A stretch of 64,000 nt of DNA from Micropterus salmoides (GCF_014851395.1 NW_024043372.1:15111559-15175558); one strand, 5' to 3'. Shown: positions 1-13,922, counted from the first letter of the stretch. Notes: generated by a model from the letters alone, not told the origin. Numbers and translations are program-made.

Positions 1-105
1 CCTCCTGCTGCTCCTCCTGTTCCTTCTCTTCCTTCTCTCCCTCCTCATCAACATGAGGGTCATCATCACCCTGTCTGTCTCCATCACCTCCACTGACCTT
101 AACAG
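1..105. other. CT-rich low-complexity edge sequence
   Basis: The first 60 bases are almost pure C/T on the plus strand. They are open in more than one frame: a Leu-rich reading ends in TAA near 108, and an Asp/Glu/Gly-rich reading runs on the minus strand. An acceptor-like TTAAG precedes the minus-strand reading, so this could be the edge of an exon of a gene to the left. The window ends too soon to decide, and low-complexity sequence alone would look the same. Confidence 0.25.
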
Positions 106-2983
106 CTAATATACATACAAATATACAGAGATTCATTGCTTATAGATGGATGTTGTCTTTGTGTGATAACACATTGCAAACTGTTGTTTATAATATAGGC
201 TATATAAATAGCCTAATGTAGCCTATATGCCTAATACATAAATGCATATATGAATAATTTCAGTATATAATAAATGCATTAGCCTCATAATTGGGCACCT
301 GTCTCTGCCTGTGCAGGGTCTTGCCTCAACCTTTCTGCCAAGTTGCTGGTTAATTTGGCGCATTTAGCTGCTTGTGCCAAAAAAACTATTTTTAATTGTT
401 ATTTTTTCGACACCACACATTTCTTTTCCTCTTTTCGCTACATTTACCATCTCTGTTGGCTTATCACACAACTCAGCTCTGAGTTCACCTTCGACAAAAC
501 ACACCCCAGATGGTAAACTCCTTTGATCGTTGAGCCAACGGCGCTGATCATTAAGTAAAACATTAGAAACTGCTTTAAAAACTCTTGACACCCAGCCGGT
601 TCGGCCTGAAATGGACCGGCCGTTCGGGAACATTCCCGCACGCCCCAATGGCTTGTCCGCCCATGGCTGTGGTCTTGTTTCACACAGCCTTTGACAACAT
701 GTCAGCCATTTATGCTGTAGATTTACCACTGCAAGGGGAGATGTGCAAAAAGCTAGTGTATGGATTCACAGCAGCTCATATATTGTCTTTTTGGCACAAC
801 TTCATATACATTCAAACTTGTAAGTATTTGATGAAAAGTGCATTTGACCTCCCAGAACAATTACTAGACAACATAACATAGGATGAACAGGAGCTCTTTA
901 ATTTAGTCACTATGGTTTGAACATTGACATTTTTCCACCACATGCAGTGTAATTAAGGTTTTTATGTGTATTCTCTGAGCTCTTTTGTCACATAGCCAGT
1001 GCCGGTGTATACAGTATGTTCCCAATGTCAATAGTGTAATTTCTGACATTAGCAGCAATTTGAAAATTGAACTCATCCCATCACATTTACAGATATAGCA
1101 CCTACCTATTTTGTTCCTGAAAAATACTGTAACTGTACTCAACAGATTTAGATTTTTTTTTTTTATTATTAAATCACAAAGTAAAATTTTTTTATGCTTG
1201 TTTTTTTACTTTTAAATAAGTGAAAAATCGTGCTTTTTTATGTATTTTATTTTTATATTGCATGCATCAACGGCTGGTCATTCGATGGAATCAAAAAATG
1301 CTCAATAACATGTGCTTTTATGTGCGAATGGTATAGATATACATAAAGCTGTTCAAGTGCAAATTAGATTATAATTTTACATAAAACATACAAAATAAGG
1401 CAAAATCTACATAGGTGAAACATACCCTTTGGGGCATAATGCCCACTGGAGTTTAATTAGTGTTTCATTCTGATCCTAATTTTAAAGTACCAGTCTAAAT
1501 GAGCCATAGGCCCTTCCAACATTTATCAAATTCCCCAAAAATTTAAGAATTTGGCACACATCTTTTCAAGCTAAGCACAAAATGAATTTGGCCTTCTAAC
1601 CTCCAGTAATGGGCTGCAAAGTGAGTGGTCCAGCTAGTTTTTGTTTTTTGGCTCCCAAACCATGCCTAAATGTGACTGCCAAAGAAAAAACTCTAACAAA
1701 CGGCTCACTAAAACACAAGTTCGTGACATCACATTAAAAAAAATAAAAAAATCACCCATGGGTCCAAACATAGAGTGGTTTTCCCTCTCAGCAAATCTGG
1801 GCCACTGTGGGCCAGCACATATTTTAGGAGGTGAAGCAGGGATGCTAACCTCCACTTAAAGTGGTACACAATTCAGTCAAGTCTTTATGCATTTAAGGCT
1901 GCTGGCTCTGACGTACTGGTTGAATTTCATTACAGTGTGCTATTACACGAGCAAGCTGCTGGGCTGGCCCCGGGATGAGAAGGCCAATCAATACAGTCAG
2001 TATCTGCCCCCTCTAATCTCTGTCGCCTGTGTCAGCCCTGCTATCTTTAATAGATCTTAAGGATTAGGGGGCCCTTCTTAAGACACTTCTTTTTGCTGAG
2101 AACTGGCCAGCAAACAGGACCCATTGGGGCCAGGCCCAGTCATGCTGATCCAGTGGGAGCCGCACAGGGACTACCAGTGGGATGGTTTGAGCAACACACT
2201 TACAAAAAGAGAGGTGAAGCAGTGGCATGGCTAAAAAATGAAGATAGGGGTGGGAGAAATAGAAATAGGGGTATGTCACAGAGGAGCTAGGTGAAGAGGG
2301 CAACGGAGCAGCTATGACATCAAGAGACTGATAGGGGCAAAGAAGAGAGAAAAGGACACTGGAGTGGGAAAGATGGTGGGTAAACAGAGAGAGCAAGGCG
2401 AAGAAGGTAAAGGAGCAAGGGATGCAAAAAGACAGAGTGAGAGAGAGAGAGATGAGCAGAGAGGAGGATAAGCACCAGGCCAGGAAAGGCGAGAGCCCAT
2501 GTAATTTCTCTAATCCTCCTGGCATTTATACTTCCACCAGACAGATAATGAAAATGAAAAATAAAATGGAAAACTTCCCCTCTCGGATTTTTTTTTTCTT
2601 AATCTGTTGCACTGCTCAACTTTCTTGTCCTCAATGCCTCAGTGGGTGTGTGCTGAGTCAATAGAATTGTCTGTGTGTTATTGCTTGACATCATAAGTAG
2701 ATGTGACTCACTAGGGACACTATGGATGGACAGATAGATGGACAGATAGATAGATAATGAAATATGGTTCTTTAAAGATTAAACTACTCTACAGTAGCCT
2801 ATATAAAGTTGTTAAAATCAGCTTCACTTTGTCAAACTACAATATTAAAAGAATCGGTAACTGTTCAATATTATAATATAACACATTCACATTGGGTCAT
2901 TCTGATGCCTGATTTTGAGTATATTTTAATTCAAAAATTTCTGTACTTATGTAAAATTATGAAATGTAGCAGTGTGTGAAAAG
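106..2983. other. Intergenic stretch, no gene recognised
   Basis: AT-rich non-coding sequence with short, unrelated open frames on both strands and no splice-supported coding signal. The block at about 1,860-2,080 is more evenly composed and less repetitive than its surroundings. It could be a conserved non-coding element, but nothing in the sequence alone proves that. Confidence 0.5.
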
Positions 2984-3012
2984 ATTCTCTCTCTCTCTCT
3001 CTCTCTCTCTTT
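2984..3012. repeat. (CT)n microsatellite
   Basis: Uninterrupted TC dinucleotides, about 14 units, followed by a CA/CAGA-rich stretch. Confidence 0.9.
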
Positions 3013-5165
3013 CAAACACAGACATACACACAAACACAGACATACACAGCCGCACCATGGGGCACACAGACAGGAGATTGAATGAGTAATAGGGAAGTAA
3101 TTGTGAGCAAGCTGGAGGGCAAGAGCCATGTCCAATTGTTTAGAATGTGCATGGCGTGAGAAAGCAGCTTCGATACACTTGTAAATCAGGACAGACAGCG
3201 GTGAGCCAATTAGGGAAACGTCACTGTTCATAACCTAAAATACATATTAGTGTTGCCTATGCTTGTCAGGGTGACAAGACTGCATGGCAGAAACCAGTGG
3301 CCCAGTCATTCAGAGTCATTTGCTGAACATCATTTTTTACAGAGGAAATCTGTTGTTTATATTTACATTTTTAGGTAGATCATCTTTACATGAAAACTGT
3401 GCACACGTTAATGTCATGAATAAAACTCCCTACTTATTGTTTTAGTACTGTATTTTAGCCTTTCACAGGAGCAAGCCATGTACGCCATTTGTGAGAAGTT
3501 TTATATTTAAAATTCTTGTGAGGATTTAAATGCAATTGTGTGCTGTGCCAAAGGAAACAGAAGGGTGCCTCCCACTTGAGTGAAAACTTAAGATCAAAGA
3601 AAATTGCAGCTCTTCTTTAGTGGCACACAACGTACTCTACTCTCATCTGCAGCTCCTTCTGGACTCCAACAAACCTGTCCCCCCCTTTTTTTAAGCACAT
3701 CACAATTAACCTCAAGTACAAACAGGTCAGAACAAAGTCATTTCAGTCATTTTCAGTAATTTCTACAACTCTGATGATGCCACTGCTCCTAATTCTTCCT
3801 GAAAACCCACTCTGTGATTGGTTCAACCAAGAGCTAGATTAATGTTTGTGTATATAGCCCTAGGCAAGCAAATGTAATTGCAAAAAAGAAATGTACAAAA
3901 GCAAAATGAACTAATCACCACTATAGCTTAGTAATATGTCTCTTCCAAGGATGTGTGTGATCAAGAAGAATTTTACAACATAAGTAAAATTACTTATGTA
4001 CAGTGTACTGAGATAAAAAGTAGTTTACACAGCCTTCCTCTGTGTAGCCTTACTGGAATTAACCAGAAAAGTCAGATAATTAAACACAAATAAGCGACAA
4101 TAAATAAAAACATATGGGCACCACTGGGGATTAGCCTATAGGCCACATAGATAAAAATGCCTGCCACTTCTTAGAATTAACATAAGAAAACATTACCAAG
4201 GCAAATAACACAGAGATGTGGGCCTATAGACAATGAAAACGCCCTGGCAGCTGCAGCCACAAACCCACGTTAAAGCAAAAAGAGAGGTGCACAGTGTTTG
4301 CACAACATGTAGTGTGCACACACATGCACAAACCTAGCAATGTTGACGCTCTCCTCTGGAGAGGGTGACAACGTTGTTCTTGTACTCACCTGTCTGGTCT
4401 GAACATCAATCTGTGAGCCTTCAACAAGTCCTCCACGCTCGTTCAAAGTAAAATATAACCAGTCCACTCAGCCTGTCTGTCCCACTGCGCTCCTCAGAGT
4501 TTTTAAACATTCTGAGCTGAATCAGACTCTGCAGTCACAGCTGTTGTCAAAAACATCAGAAAGGCCATGAGCATGTTAGCATTTAGCCAGACCCAGAATG
4601 CACCTGTTTGTCATGCAACACTGGGTGTGTTTGATTTGTCTTAGGGTAGCATGCTGGCTGGGTGGTGCATTAAATGCTCAAAAAAGTTCAAACAAGTCCA
4701 CCTAAATGACTTGTTACAGCATTGCAAGTAAATGTCATAGGCATACTGAGTACTTGAAAGTGCTCAACAATTTTAGCCTCAGGTTGCAAATTTCTGTAGC
4801 CTGTGCAAATTTTCAAGTTTTACTTGATTTTCCCATGCACATGTTCTGTTAGCGTACTTAAAACAAAACCAGCAATTCTCCAAGCATCTGTCAGCGTGTC
4901 TTTCACTTTTAACATGACCATTTCACAAGAAACACTCCCTATGTTACTATGTGACCGTGCACATTTACTCCGTGTAGGATTTGAATCCCAGAGTAATAAC
5001 AGCAATCTCAATTCAGAAATACAGTCGCAAACGTCGATTCGTGGGTTCATATCTTTTTTTGCAATATCACCATCAAAATTATTTCACACATACGGTTCAA
5101 CATTGTTATAAAACATATCATGCAAGTTTTGTAACAACTGGACAACCATTTTCTGATCTATAGCT
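3013..5165. other. Intergenic stretch, no gene recognised
   Basis: AT-rich sequence with no exon chain, no RNA gene and no clear repeat boundary. The open frames present (for example about 4,803-5,111) overlap one another on both strands and encode nothing recognisable. Confidence 0.5.
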
Positions 5166-5169
5166 TGAT

Positions 5170-5510
5170 TTGTATCATTCCACATCCAGTTACGATGCAT
5201 TTAAAGCGCCACCTAGTGGTCGATTTGAATCAAACTGTCAGGGCATATATCTGGCACTCATGTAGACATATCCTGTGAGTTTTGTGATGATTGGACCAAC
5301 GCTTGCGGCTTCTTGTCTATTTATGTCCTGAGTCACACCCTTTACATGTTTATTGGTCAATATCTTTAAAACGAAAAGGAGCTATCAACAAGCTTTATAC
5401 AACTTTATATACGCTAAGGCCAATGATGATCCAGAGAAAATTTTGTGGCCATTGGAGCTACGGTCTAAGAGGAGATGTAAAAAATGTGTTTGCATTATGG
5501 CAAGCAGCCA
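5170..5510 (+). repeat. Dispersed fish repeat, copy A (partial)
   Basis: This matches the first half of the copy at 6,840-7,502 in the same orientation. Shared landmarks in the same order are a GCGCC(A/T)CCTAGTGG core (here near 5,207), GAGTTTTGTGATGAT, GCTTTATACAACTTT, CCAATGATGAT and GAGCTACGGTCTA. Copy A stops after the last landmark and lacks the second half seen in copy B. Class unassigned. Confidence 0.75.
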
Positions 5511-5876
5511 TAAAAATCCTGTTTTAATGTGTTATGTATCTGTGTGTGTTGGGCAATAGTTCTTCAAATACGCCAGTTGATCTTTTCCTTAAAAATCAAC
5601 TACAGCTTTTATTTGTAGGAGTGCACTGACTGCAAAGAACAAAACATTTACTGGGAACAAGCCCAGTCAGGATTACAGACATCATGGAGCATTAATATTT
5701 TTCTTTCATATTAGACTATATAATAAGTTAATTGAAATATACGCTATGTAAATACTAGTATTATTAACCATACTATTTCATTAAAATGGTTTGAAAATAT
5801 AGATGCCAGTAAAACTACAATACTCTCTCTTGCTACTATGTTTCTAACATGTCAACAAACAGCATGACTCCACAAA

Positions 5877-5881
<5 letters not shown>

Positions 5882-5929
<48 letters not shown>
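5882..5929. repeat. (AG)n microsatellite
   Basis: About 24 uninterrupted AG dinucleotides. Confidence 0.95.
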
Positions 5930-5932
<3 letters not shown>

Positions 5933-6835
5933 AGCGCAGCAGCCAGCCGCCAATATGGCGTAATAACCGTGGACAATAAAGCAGCATGAAAGCGGCTACA
6001 TGACAACAAGCGCAATCCATAGCCTGGTATCAACTGATCCAGCACAACAGTTTGTCCCATACACAGAGCAGCAGCACAGAGTCACGATGATTAACGATGC
6101 TTCACTCACCAAAGCAGGCTCACTTCAGCAGAAAGCCGCAGCAGCAGCTTTTCCTCTAGGCAAACTTCTGGAGGACTGAAGTTTTTCAGAAAGCCCGCAG
6201 ACTCGTTGCGGCCCGCAGTGCTGTTTAACATTTTCCACAGAGTTTAATAAACGTTACCATCGGACCGTCACTGAGCTCATAGCTGTTTCCTGCACCTGTT
6301 TGTAGGGCAGCTATGTTTAACCCTTTAAAGTAAGTTCAGTTTCACAGCATCGTCCAGATAACTCCCGGTGGTGTCATGTTTTGCAATCCTTTCAGAAAGA
6401 TGAAGATGAAGACAAGTACAGGATGGTCTCCCTCAAAGCCAGAGGTGCTTATCAGGTCACACAAGGTGCTGTCAGTGAGACAGTGTCCGTTTAACGTTAG
6501 CTGGCTGTTAGCGATGTTGCTAACCTGTTGCTATCTGCAGACTAGTATGGCTCTCAGACACAGTACAGTACACAAAACTGTGTAGCAGTGTGACAAACGT
6601 ATTATACACCAGCCAGGCTACTGATTGTCTGTATAATTATTAAATTACACCTTTCTGTCTGCTGCAGCTTCTGGCTAAGTTACCTCCAGAGAAAAACATG
6701 CTGGAAGCAGCAGGCTGACTCGTAACTCTGTTCCGCTCTGCCTGTTAGGCCCGCCCCTTAACCAATCACAAGTTTAGAAAGGTGACAGGCATCTACATGA
6801 ACGAATCGTAGGCCTCTCTTAAAAAAAACACCACT
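5930..6835. other. Sequence between two dispersed repeat copies, no gene assigned
   Basis: More GC-rich than its flanks and holds several short GCAGCAGC runs. On the minus strand a donor-like CTTTG/GTGAGTG lies near 6,110, preceded by an open stretch. No acceptor-linked partner exon was found, so I do not call a gene. It could be a degraded first exon or sequence carried by the flanking repeats. Confidence 0.35.
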
Positions 6836-6839
6836 GAAT

Positions 6840-7502
6840 GGGACAAACATTTTATGATCAATAGCTTCCTTTTGTGCATTTATAGCGCCTCCTAGTGGTC
6901 AATTTGAATGAGACTTGCAGTGTATGTGTGAGGTCCTTATCTAGACATATCCGGGGCACCTATCTGAACATATCCTTTGAGTTTTGTGATGATCAGCCCT
7001 ACGGTTGCTGATTTGTGGTCATCTATGTCCAGAGCCACGCCCCTTACAAAGTTCATTGGTCCATATCTTGAAAAGTAATTGAGATATCGACATGCTTTAT
7101 ACAACTTTTAATAGACTTGATCCAATGATGATTCAAAATTTGGTGGCAATCAGAGCTACGGTCTAGGAGATGTCAAAAATGTGATTTTCAAAAAATTCAA
7201 AATGGTGGAAAAAGTTTATAGGCGGACCTTAATAGTACTTGAGGCTTTTTTGTAGAGCACATTGAGCTGCACCTGTGTGAGAAATTTCAAGTCAATTGGA
7301 CTTATGGTGTAAGGGGCCTTTCAAAGTTTGCATTTTTAAGCCTTAATTATAGCGCCACCATGTGGCCGATTGGGTTCATATTTCTATGGAAGCTGATGCA
7401 CACCATTTCCAGGTATTCCCGCAAGTTTCATGTTTCTAGCTCATTCCAGCTCACGGGAATTTGAGCCGGCGTGGCAGACAACAAATAATAATAATAATAA
7501 TA
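6840..7502 (+). repeat. Dispersed fish repeat, copy B (near complete)
   Basis: Contains the GCGCCTCCTAGTGG core near 6,885 and a second related core (GCGCCACCATGTGG) near 7,352. It ends in GGCGTGGCAGACAAC followed by an (AAT)n tail at about 7,485-7,502. A simple-sequence tail at one end suggests a retroposon. It shares its first 340 bases with copy A at 5,170. Confidence 0.75.
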
Positions 7503-10500
7503 ACTAAAACACACAAACATAGAAGGTAATAATTGGTAACGTTAATTAAACTAACTAGCTTCCAACTAACTAGCGAGCTAACCTACCTTGCTCGTTTCTG
7601 CTTCTAGAGTGAAATACAAGCTTAAAAGCACGATGGATCCTCCTAAATGTTGACTGTTGTAAAGGGAACGATCGGCAGCATTTCACAAGCAACGCTGTGT
7701 GGGCTTGTTTAAAAGGGGGACATTAATACTCATTGAACAAACAGGACCATATGCTTCAGTCAGTAGACTGATTAATTAATTTCTTACTTTGTTTGTCTGT
7801 GTAATGTACACTGAATGTCGCCTAAGCATTATCAGAAGGTGTCACATTAGCGATCAGGTGAGTGTCTGGTCTCTGTCAGCATAGGCATGGTTCTGTCACT
7901 AACAGGTCTAACAGGGGGCTTTTCAATGGCCTCTATCCTGGATCCCATTTTGCAGTAGCAGCACAATGTGACTATCTGTGGCTTTACAGCTGTCCAAATT
8001 CATTCTCATTGCTCAGACAGTGCTCAATGTGCAGAACATTTCCGCTCAGTTTATCCAGGAAACAGAAAGAATGAGACCATGGCTAGATCTCCTAATAAAG
8101 GCCTATGGTTGAAAATCCCACACTAGAACCATGGACTTCAAATAATTTACTGCTGCTCTTAACCATTCTGCTACTTTAACGTACAGGTTTTTATGACTTA
8201 TTTGAGGCTTTGCTTACATATAAATGTATTCTGTAGTATTTTTAATGACTATTTGACTCCACTTAATGTCTTACTTATAGGCTCGCAGAATTAATTTGAA
8301 TTCACCTTGAATCACCTTCCCCTCAAGCTGATCTGAGGTGCTGGAATGTGACATGCTGAACAATGTCCTATATTTGTCTTAAATCACAAGACGTTAAGTC
8401 CAGATTTATTAAATTCGTACTCTGCAGCACCTTTTCAAAACATTTGTCACAACATGCTTCAGATGAAATAAAAGAAAAACAGGGGATAAAAGAGACAGAG
8501 ATGATTTATAAGAACAAGGACAAGTGTGCAATTGGACAAATGTGCAAACCACTAAGAGTACAAAGTTATGAAATCAATTGAAGGTCAAAGAAATCAAGTG
8601 ACTTTTAAGATGCCTTTTAAAAGAAGCTTGATCTGCTTCTCTGAGCCTTTGTAGAACGCTGTTTCAAAGTCAAGTGTTTCTCAAAACCCCAGTACCTGGC
8701 ACAACACCTAATGAACATGGCATAGTGAACTGTAAACAAATATTATTTTTACAAAATTGTTTTTTTTTACAAAAGTTAGTTGGTGAATTTCAGCATGGCA
8801 TGGTTTTAAATCATCAACACGCCAGTACATTAGTAACATTAGTTGGGTTAAACTGTACACATAAATGTTTCTGGTGCTCATAAGCAACTAAAGAGACATT
8901 TAACTGCAGGCATTCATTGTTTTTCCCACCTCAGTAGTTTGAATGCACAGGGGGTGGGAACGACGCCTCTGCCACTTTGGATTATTAGCAAACGCAGCAT
9001 TAACTTTTAAGCTACAATTTACCCATAAATATCTTGTTTAATTAGGGAAACATTCCCTTTAATTTAGTGTTACGTAAAGCCTAGCATTTGTCATAATATG
9101 CCAAAGGAATGAGGACGACACAACAGTACAAACATATCAATGAACCCAGCAAAGCATAAAAGCATGAACAAGACACTGGTGTGTCCTCCCTGCTGGGAAA
9201 GGAGCATTCAGGCAGGGTAAGGCTTACTGAATACTGACAGTATGACTGACTCTAAGTGGTTATACTTACATAAACTCGACTGAAGACCGCTCTCAAAGTA
9301 GGATGTGGAAAGATAGCCGCAGTTTTTCCAAGTGTGTTTTTATATGCTTGTTAGGACCAAAAGCCTGAATTTATTTTTGAAAACACACCTTCATGATACC
9401 CACTCTGTTATTTCATAAACATTGCACAGGAGAGGACGGTGGCTGGAACGGACTGTACCACCTCTTGATAATGGCAATTATCAATTAAAAAATGGGGCAC
9501 AAGCTAAAAATGAATAAGTAAAAGTTGACAAATAAAAGCAGGATAAAAGTGGCGGTAATAATGTGCTACGGTACGAGTGTTAGACCAATTGCACAGTACA
9601 TTTGTGATGACAAGGCACTGTGTTATTTGTGCCAGTGACAGCACCAGCGACTGTTAAGTATATGTGTGTCTATGCTAGAAGGAAAAAAGTTAACAGAGGG
9701 GGTTCTGAGCATAGCTATGGCTATGCGCATTGAGTTACAGCAGGCGAGCACGCCAGCAGTGATACTGTAGCTCTGTACAGGAGCGGATCAATGAGTTTGG
9801 TGGTGTACAAATCATAGAGCCGCACAGGCTTACAAAAAGCTGACAGAAGCCAGGACAGAGTGTGTGCTGGTGTGAGCTAACAGAAATACCCATTCAACTT
9901 CTTTGGCAGATTCAGCTGTGCTGGGCTGGTGCCAGGGGCATGTGCATCTTTGCTTAATGTTTTCCCTCGATGGAGCAGAAACATAGTTTGTTTTAGGCCT
10001 GTCATGGCCTGTTGGGGCTTTGCTCGATGGTGAGATGCCCTAATACATATTGATAATCATACACTGGTGGTAATGGTAATAAACCACCTTTGTCACAGCA
10101 CTCAGGCATGGGAGAGTAGAATGGATTAGCCCGGGTATTATTTTCCCTTTCTTGGCCATATTTCACTGCTGCTCTGTGAAACACCAAGCCAAGCTCATTG
10201 CATATTCTGCAAAGCACATATGGTGTTGTATTAAACATTTGGAGGTAAATCCAAAGTTATGAAGCGGCAGGAGCAGCACTTGGAGGCCCAATGCAGCAAA
10301 ACAACTTAATGTCAGTCACTAATCTAGTTGCAGGTGTTCAGGAGAGAGCAGAGCTCAATTAAACCAAATTGGCTTTCACACAGTTATTCAAATTAGTTTA
10401 GAATCAAACACTCACAAGCTAAATATGCTTACCTGGGCAGAATCACCTTCTTCCCGTCAACTCCCTCTCTGCTCACATACCAAGACACTGTCAAGATGGG

Positions 10501-11715
10501 AGGAGCTGAAATAAAAATTAATTTACATTTAAATCAGCCTGGAAGCTGAACAAAATGTGATCAGGGTCTGTGCTTTACCCTCTGCCTTAATCAAAGTTTT
10601 GATGTGATGGCACACACCCCGTGAGAAGTTGCCTGGCTAGTATCTCAAGAGAGGGCCACGGTAATAACTTATTAATGTACTGCCCACGCTGCAATTAAGC
10701 ACCAATTAAAACCACAGATTGTGTGTCAGACATATTACCAGACTCTAAACCTTTAAAACGTCTTCCTGGCTTCTAGCTCACTTCTAACTGAAAGTATTTC
10801 CAAGAAATTTTTAGTTTATTGAAAATAATTTTTCTGTGGTGGCATACGTTTTTTGTTTCAGGCAATCAGCAGTTTTATAAATTACATGTCCCTTTCTTGA
10901 ATGTAATTATGTAAGCAAAGTCTTCATTGCAAGTATGATCACCTAGAAAGACAATCATCAGATTTTTCCTGTGGTTGACAGTGAGTAAGCCTCTGCATCT
11001 CAAAACCCAACAGCTGCTTTGTCAATTGTAACTGCAAGGTTCATATATTCTCAAATTTGAAAGAAATTAAGCCTGCTGCAGTAGGTGGGTTGAATTAATC
11101 ACATTACTTAAAACATTACTTTGCCACATCCAGATCCAGATGGTGCATGTGTTGTTATTGTCTCTGATTAGAAACACCACCGAGCAGTAAGACATGGTAT
11201 ACAGTAGTTTCCTATAGATTCAGACGTAAGAAGCTGTTCAGCACAAAAATGTCAGTAAGAATACTACAGTTCTACTGTAAAATGTGTCTTCCTTGGCCAT
11301 CACGTCCCACGTACAGCTGAGGATGAAGAGTATGTAGCCTGACAATATTGAGCTGAGTCTGACAACCTAAATCTGCAATGTCTGCCTCACTTTTATTCTT
11401 GTTGGTTTTAAGCTCCTCCTAAATTTTTTACCTCCATTTTTTCTTTTCATTTCGATTTTTTTGCTTCCTGTCTGCCTGCCTGCATATCTCGCTCCCTATC
11501 ACATTCACTGGTCCAGTGGAGAGGAGGATCAGTCAAACTACTCTGTTCACTTCATATCAAATCGGGCCTATTTTCCCTCCATATCATCTCTCTCTCTCTC
11601 TCTCTGTCTTCCGTATATCAGCAGAGTCTCTCGTGGACTGAAAACAGATCAGACAATCAGTCCAGTACATTCCCTTTCCCATCCAGTCTGACTCTTTCTC
11701 GCTTGTCTTGTTTCA
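7503..11715. other. Intergenic stretch, no gene recognised
   Basis: No splice-linked coding exons. Even-composition blocks at about 9,650-9,860 and 9,890-10,440 stand out from the AT-rich background and could be conserved non-coding elements. An imperfect 18-base palindrome (GCATAGC-TATG-GCTATGC) lies at 9,709-9,726. A short CT run is at about 11,588-11,604. Confidence 0.45.
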
Positions 11716-11723
11716 GTTTCTGC

Positions 11724-12219
11724 TAGTGATGTGCGCGATTTAGTCGACTATTCGGTTACACCCTACCCTTACTTAGTCAGCACCAGAAATACTAGTTGGT
11801 TAAACTAATCAGTAATATTTTATTAATGTACAATGCTGGTTAATAGTCTTAAGATGTTACGCAGCAACGGCAGGCTGCGGCCTCTGCCTGCTAACATCTC
11901 CTAAAAACCAGCGCAGTTTGGTAGTATTTTAATCTAGAAAATGAAAATAAGGTTGTATGTAGGCTGTTTCGGAATAAAATGGCATAACCACTTGACTGGA
12001 GCAATGTAAAACCACATTCAGCATAGACATGTGGTGCATAACCTGCAAGGAGAGCAGACGGCAGGTGCTAGCAAAGCTAACATTAGCCACACTCAGCAAA
12101 CCAAAATGACATTGTTTAGCGATATCGTTTTGGATGTTTTCTGAGTGTTTTCTTTTTGGACTTTTAATTTGATATTTTTATTTAATCAACAAATAAATTA
12201 GTTGTTAGGAGCACCCCTA
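11724..12219. mobile_element. hAT-type miniature transposon (MITE)
   Basis: The element starts TAGTGATGTGC and ends GCACCCCTA, so its ends are imperfect inverted repeats of the TAGGGGTGC type. The flanking octamers GTTTCTGC (11,716-11,723) and GTGTATGC (12,220-12,227) match at 6 of 8 positions, as expected for an old hAT target duplication. It is about 496 bp with no transposase reading frame. Confidence 0.6.
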
Positions 12220-12560
12220 GTGTATGCTTGTGGCCTCTGCGTGTCTTCCTGTCTGTCTCTTTTTGTGGCTGTCCCTGTATCTCCAGTCCAGTTGGTGGGA
12301 ATCAGGCAAATCCAGTCGGAAGTGACCAGCATGTTAACAGAGCCCAAAGCATCCATGGAAATCGTGGCAAGGTATGGATGGCCAGTTGAGGCTAAGTGAG
12401 CCTGCCACTGTCATCCAGAAGGAGAAAAAGACCCCTGTGATCTATTCAGTGGGAAACTCACACCACAACACAAATTTGAAGGAAACTGGGGCCAGTGGGG
12501 CAGTTGAGACAAAAGAGTTGTAAGGTGACACCTAATGAAAGTGTGAGGACTGTATTTTCT

Positions 12561-13922
12561 GTTACACTTCAAAGTATGGTAGACACAATTGTGGGTAGTT
12601 ACTAGGGAACAAGTGAGGAAAAAATTTATTGTTAATAGTTCCTGAATAAAGAGTTCCTGAGGACCACATAGTAGATAATGATGAGTTTATGGTGAAAGAC
12701 TGGAAGATACTATATTTATGAATTATTTGGTAAAGATTAGTTCAGAAATATCTGAATCGACATGCTGAACACTTTCTTCATGAGTCACTACTGGCGACAC
12801 AAAACTAGTAACAACTCATTAATTATTCATTACTTATCATTAGTTACTGTGCACCCCCAGATAAAATGTTTTAATCATCATGTTTGGTGCACATATACAT
12901 CAATATTTACATCCACATCATATACAACAACAACTGTAGAAACACTGTAGAAACTACAGCATCTTCTCACAACTGGAATTCAAGTTAATTCAAGCAAAAT
13001 CTACCCAAGATGCACTTTTTGTTAATTGTAAACGTCAGAGAAAGCAGGTAGCATTTCTGGTAACAGTAAACATGCTAATGCTAAACTACGTGAGGCTCTG
13101 CTAACATAGCATGATCCTAACTGTCACCTATCTGTCCTGGAACTAAAGTGAGCAGAGATGTGATGGAGTGCTGGCCTTGGGGAGGGGAACAGTAAAGTGT
13201 CTTTTTTCCATTCATCGTCTCCAAAATCTATTTACTGGATTGGAGAAGGTAAAATCCAATATAACAATCATCAACAATAACCATCCCTTTTGATTTTTTT
13301 CAGCTCATTCATGAGCCAGTTTATTTTTAGGCTATTATTTTGCCTGGCATTTCTCTTTGTGAAAGCAGTTTTTGTTTGGAGTTATGGCCTTTCCAATCAT
13401 CTCCATGGTCATACCCTGTTTATGACATTTTAGGCATCAGCAGCACTTATAATGCAGAATATGACATGGATGTAAATATGAATGTTTATGTGGTCTGAAT
13501 AGGATGATTTTATTGTGAATCCTGCTGTTTCTGGTTCACTAATTGTGAATTTCCCAGTTAAAACTCAGTAGCTACTTGTCCTACTTGATGCATCACCTTA
13601 CTTAAGGGTGCCCAACTAATAATTAAGTAATGGGTAATTAATGAGTCTTTACTAGTTTTGTGCCGCTCAGTGTCAGGTTCATTTGGTAATCAGAAGTGAC
13701 TTATGAATGAAGTGGTCTGCATGTGTTTCACAGATATTTATGAACTAATCATTACCTAATGATTCATTAATATGGTATCTCCCACTCTGTTTTAGTAACT
13801 CATTATTAACAAATATATAGTCTTTGATTCTTAGTTATTCTGGAACTACAGTACTTGTTAAGGATTAATCACTTATTAGGTTGTTCCTTACTAAATATGT
13901 ACAACATTGTGTTGTAAAGTGG
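12561..13922. repeat. Long imperfect inverted repeat (fold-back element)
   Basis: The left arm (about 12,561-12,856) and right arm (about 13,605-13,922) are inverted copies. CACAAAACTAGTAA, CTCATTAATTA, CATTACTTA and GCACCC on the left reappear in order in the reverse complement on the right. Outer ends resemble GTTACACTTCAAAGT and its diverged complement. The arms flank about 750 bp of unrelated sequence. There is no transposase frame; it looks like a degraded DNA transposon or fold-back element. Confidence 0.6.

Noticed and set aside
2064..2525. Minus-strand 153-codon frame rich in Ser, Leu and Pro
   Set aside because: Low-complexity reading of a purine-rich stretch (GA-rich on plus strand); no exon signals.
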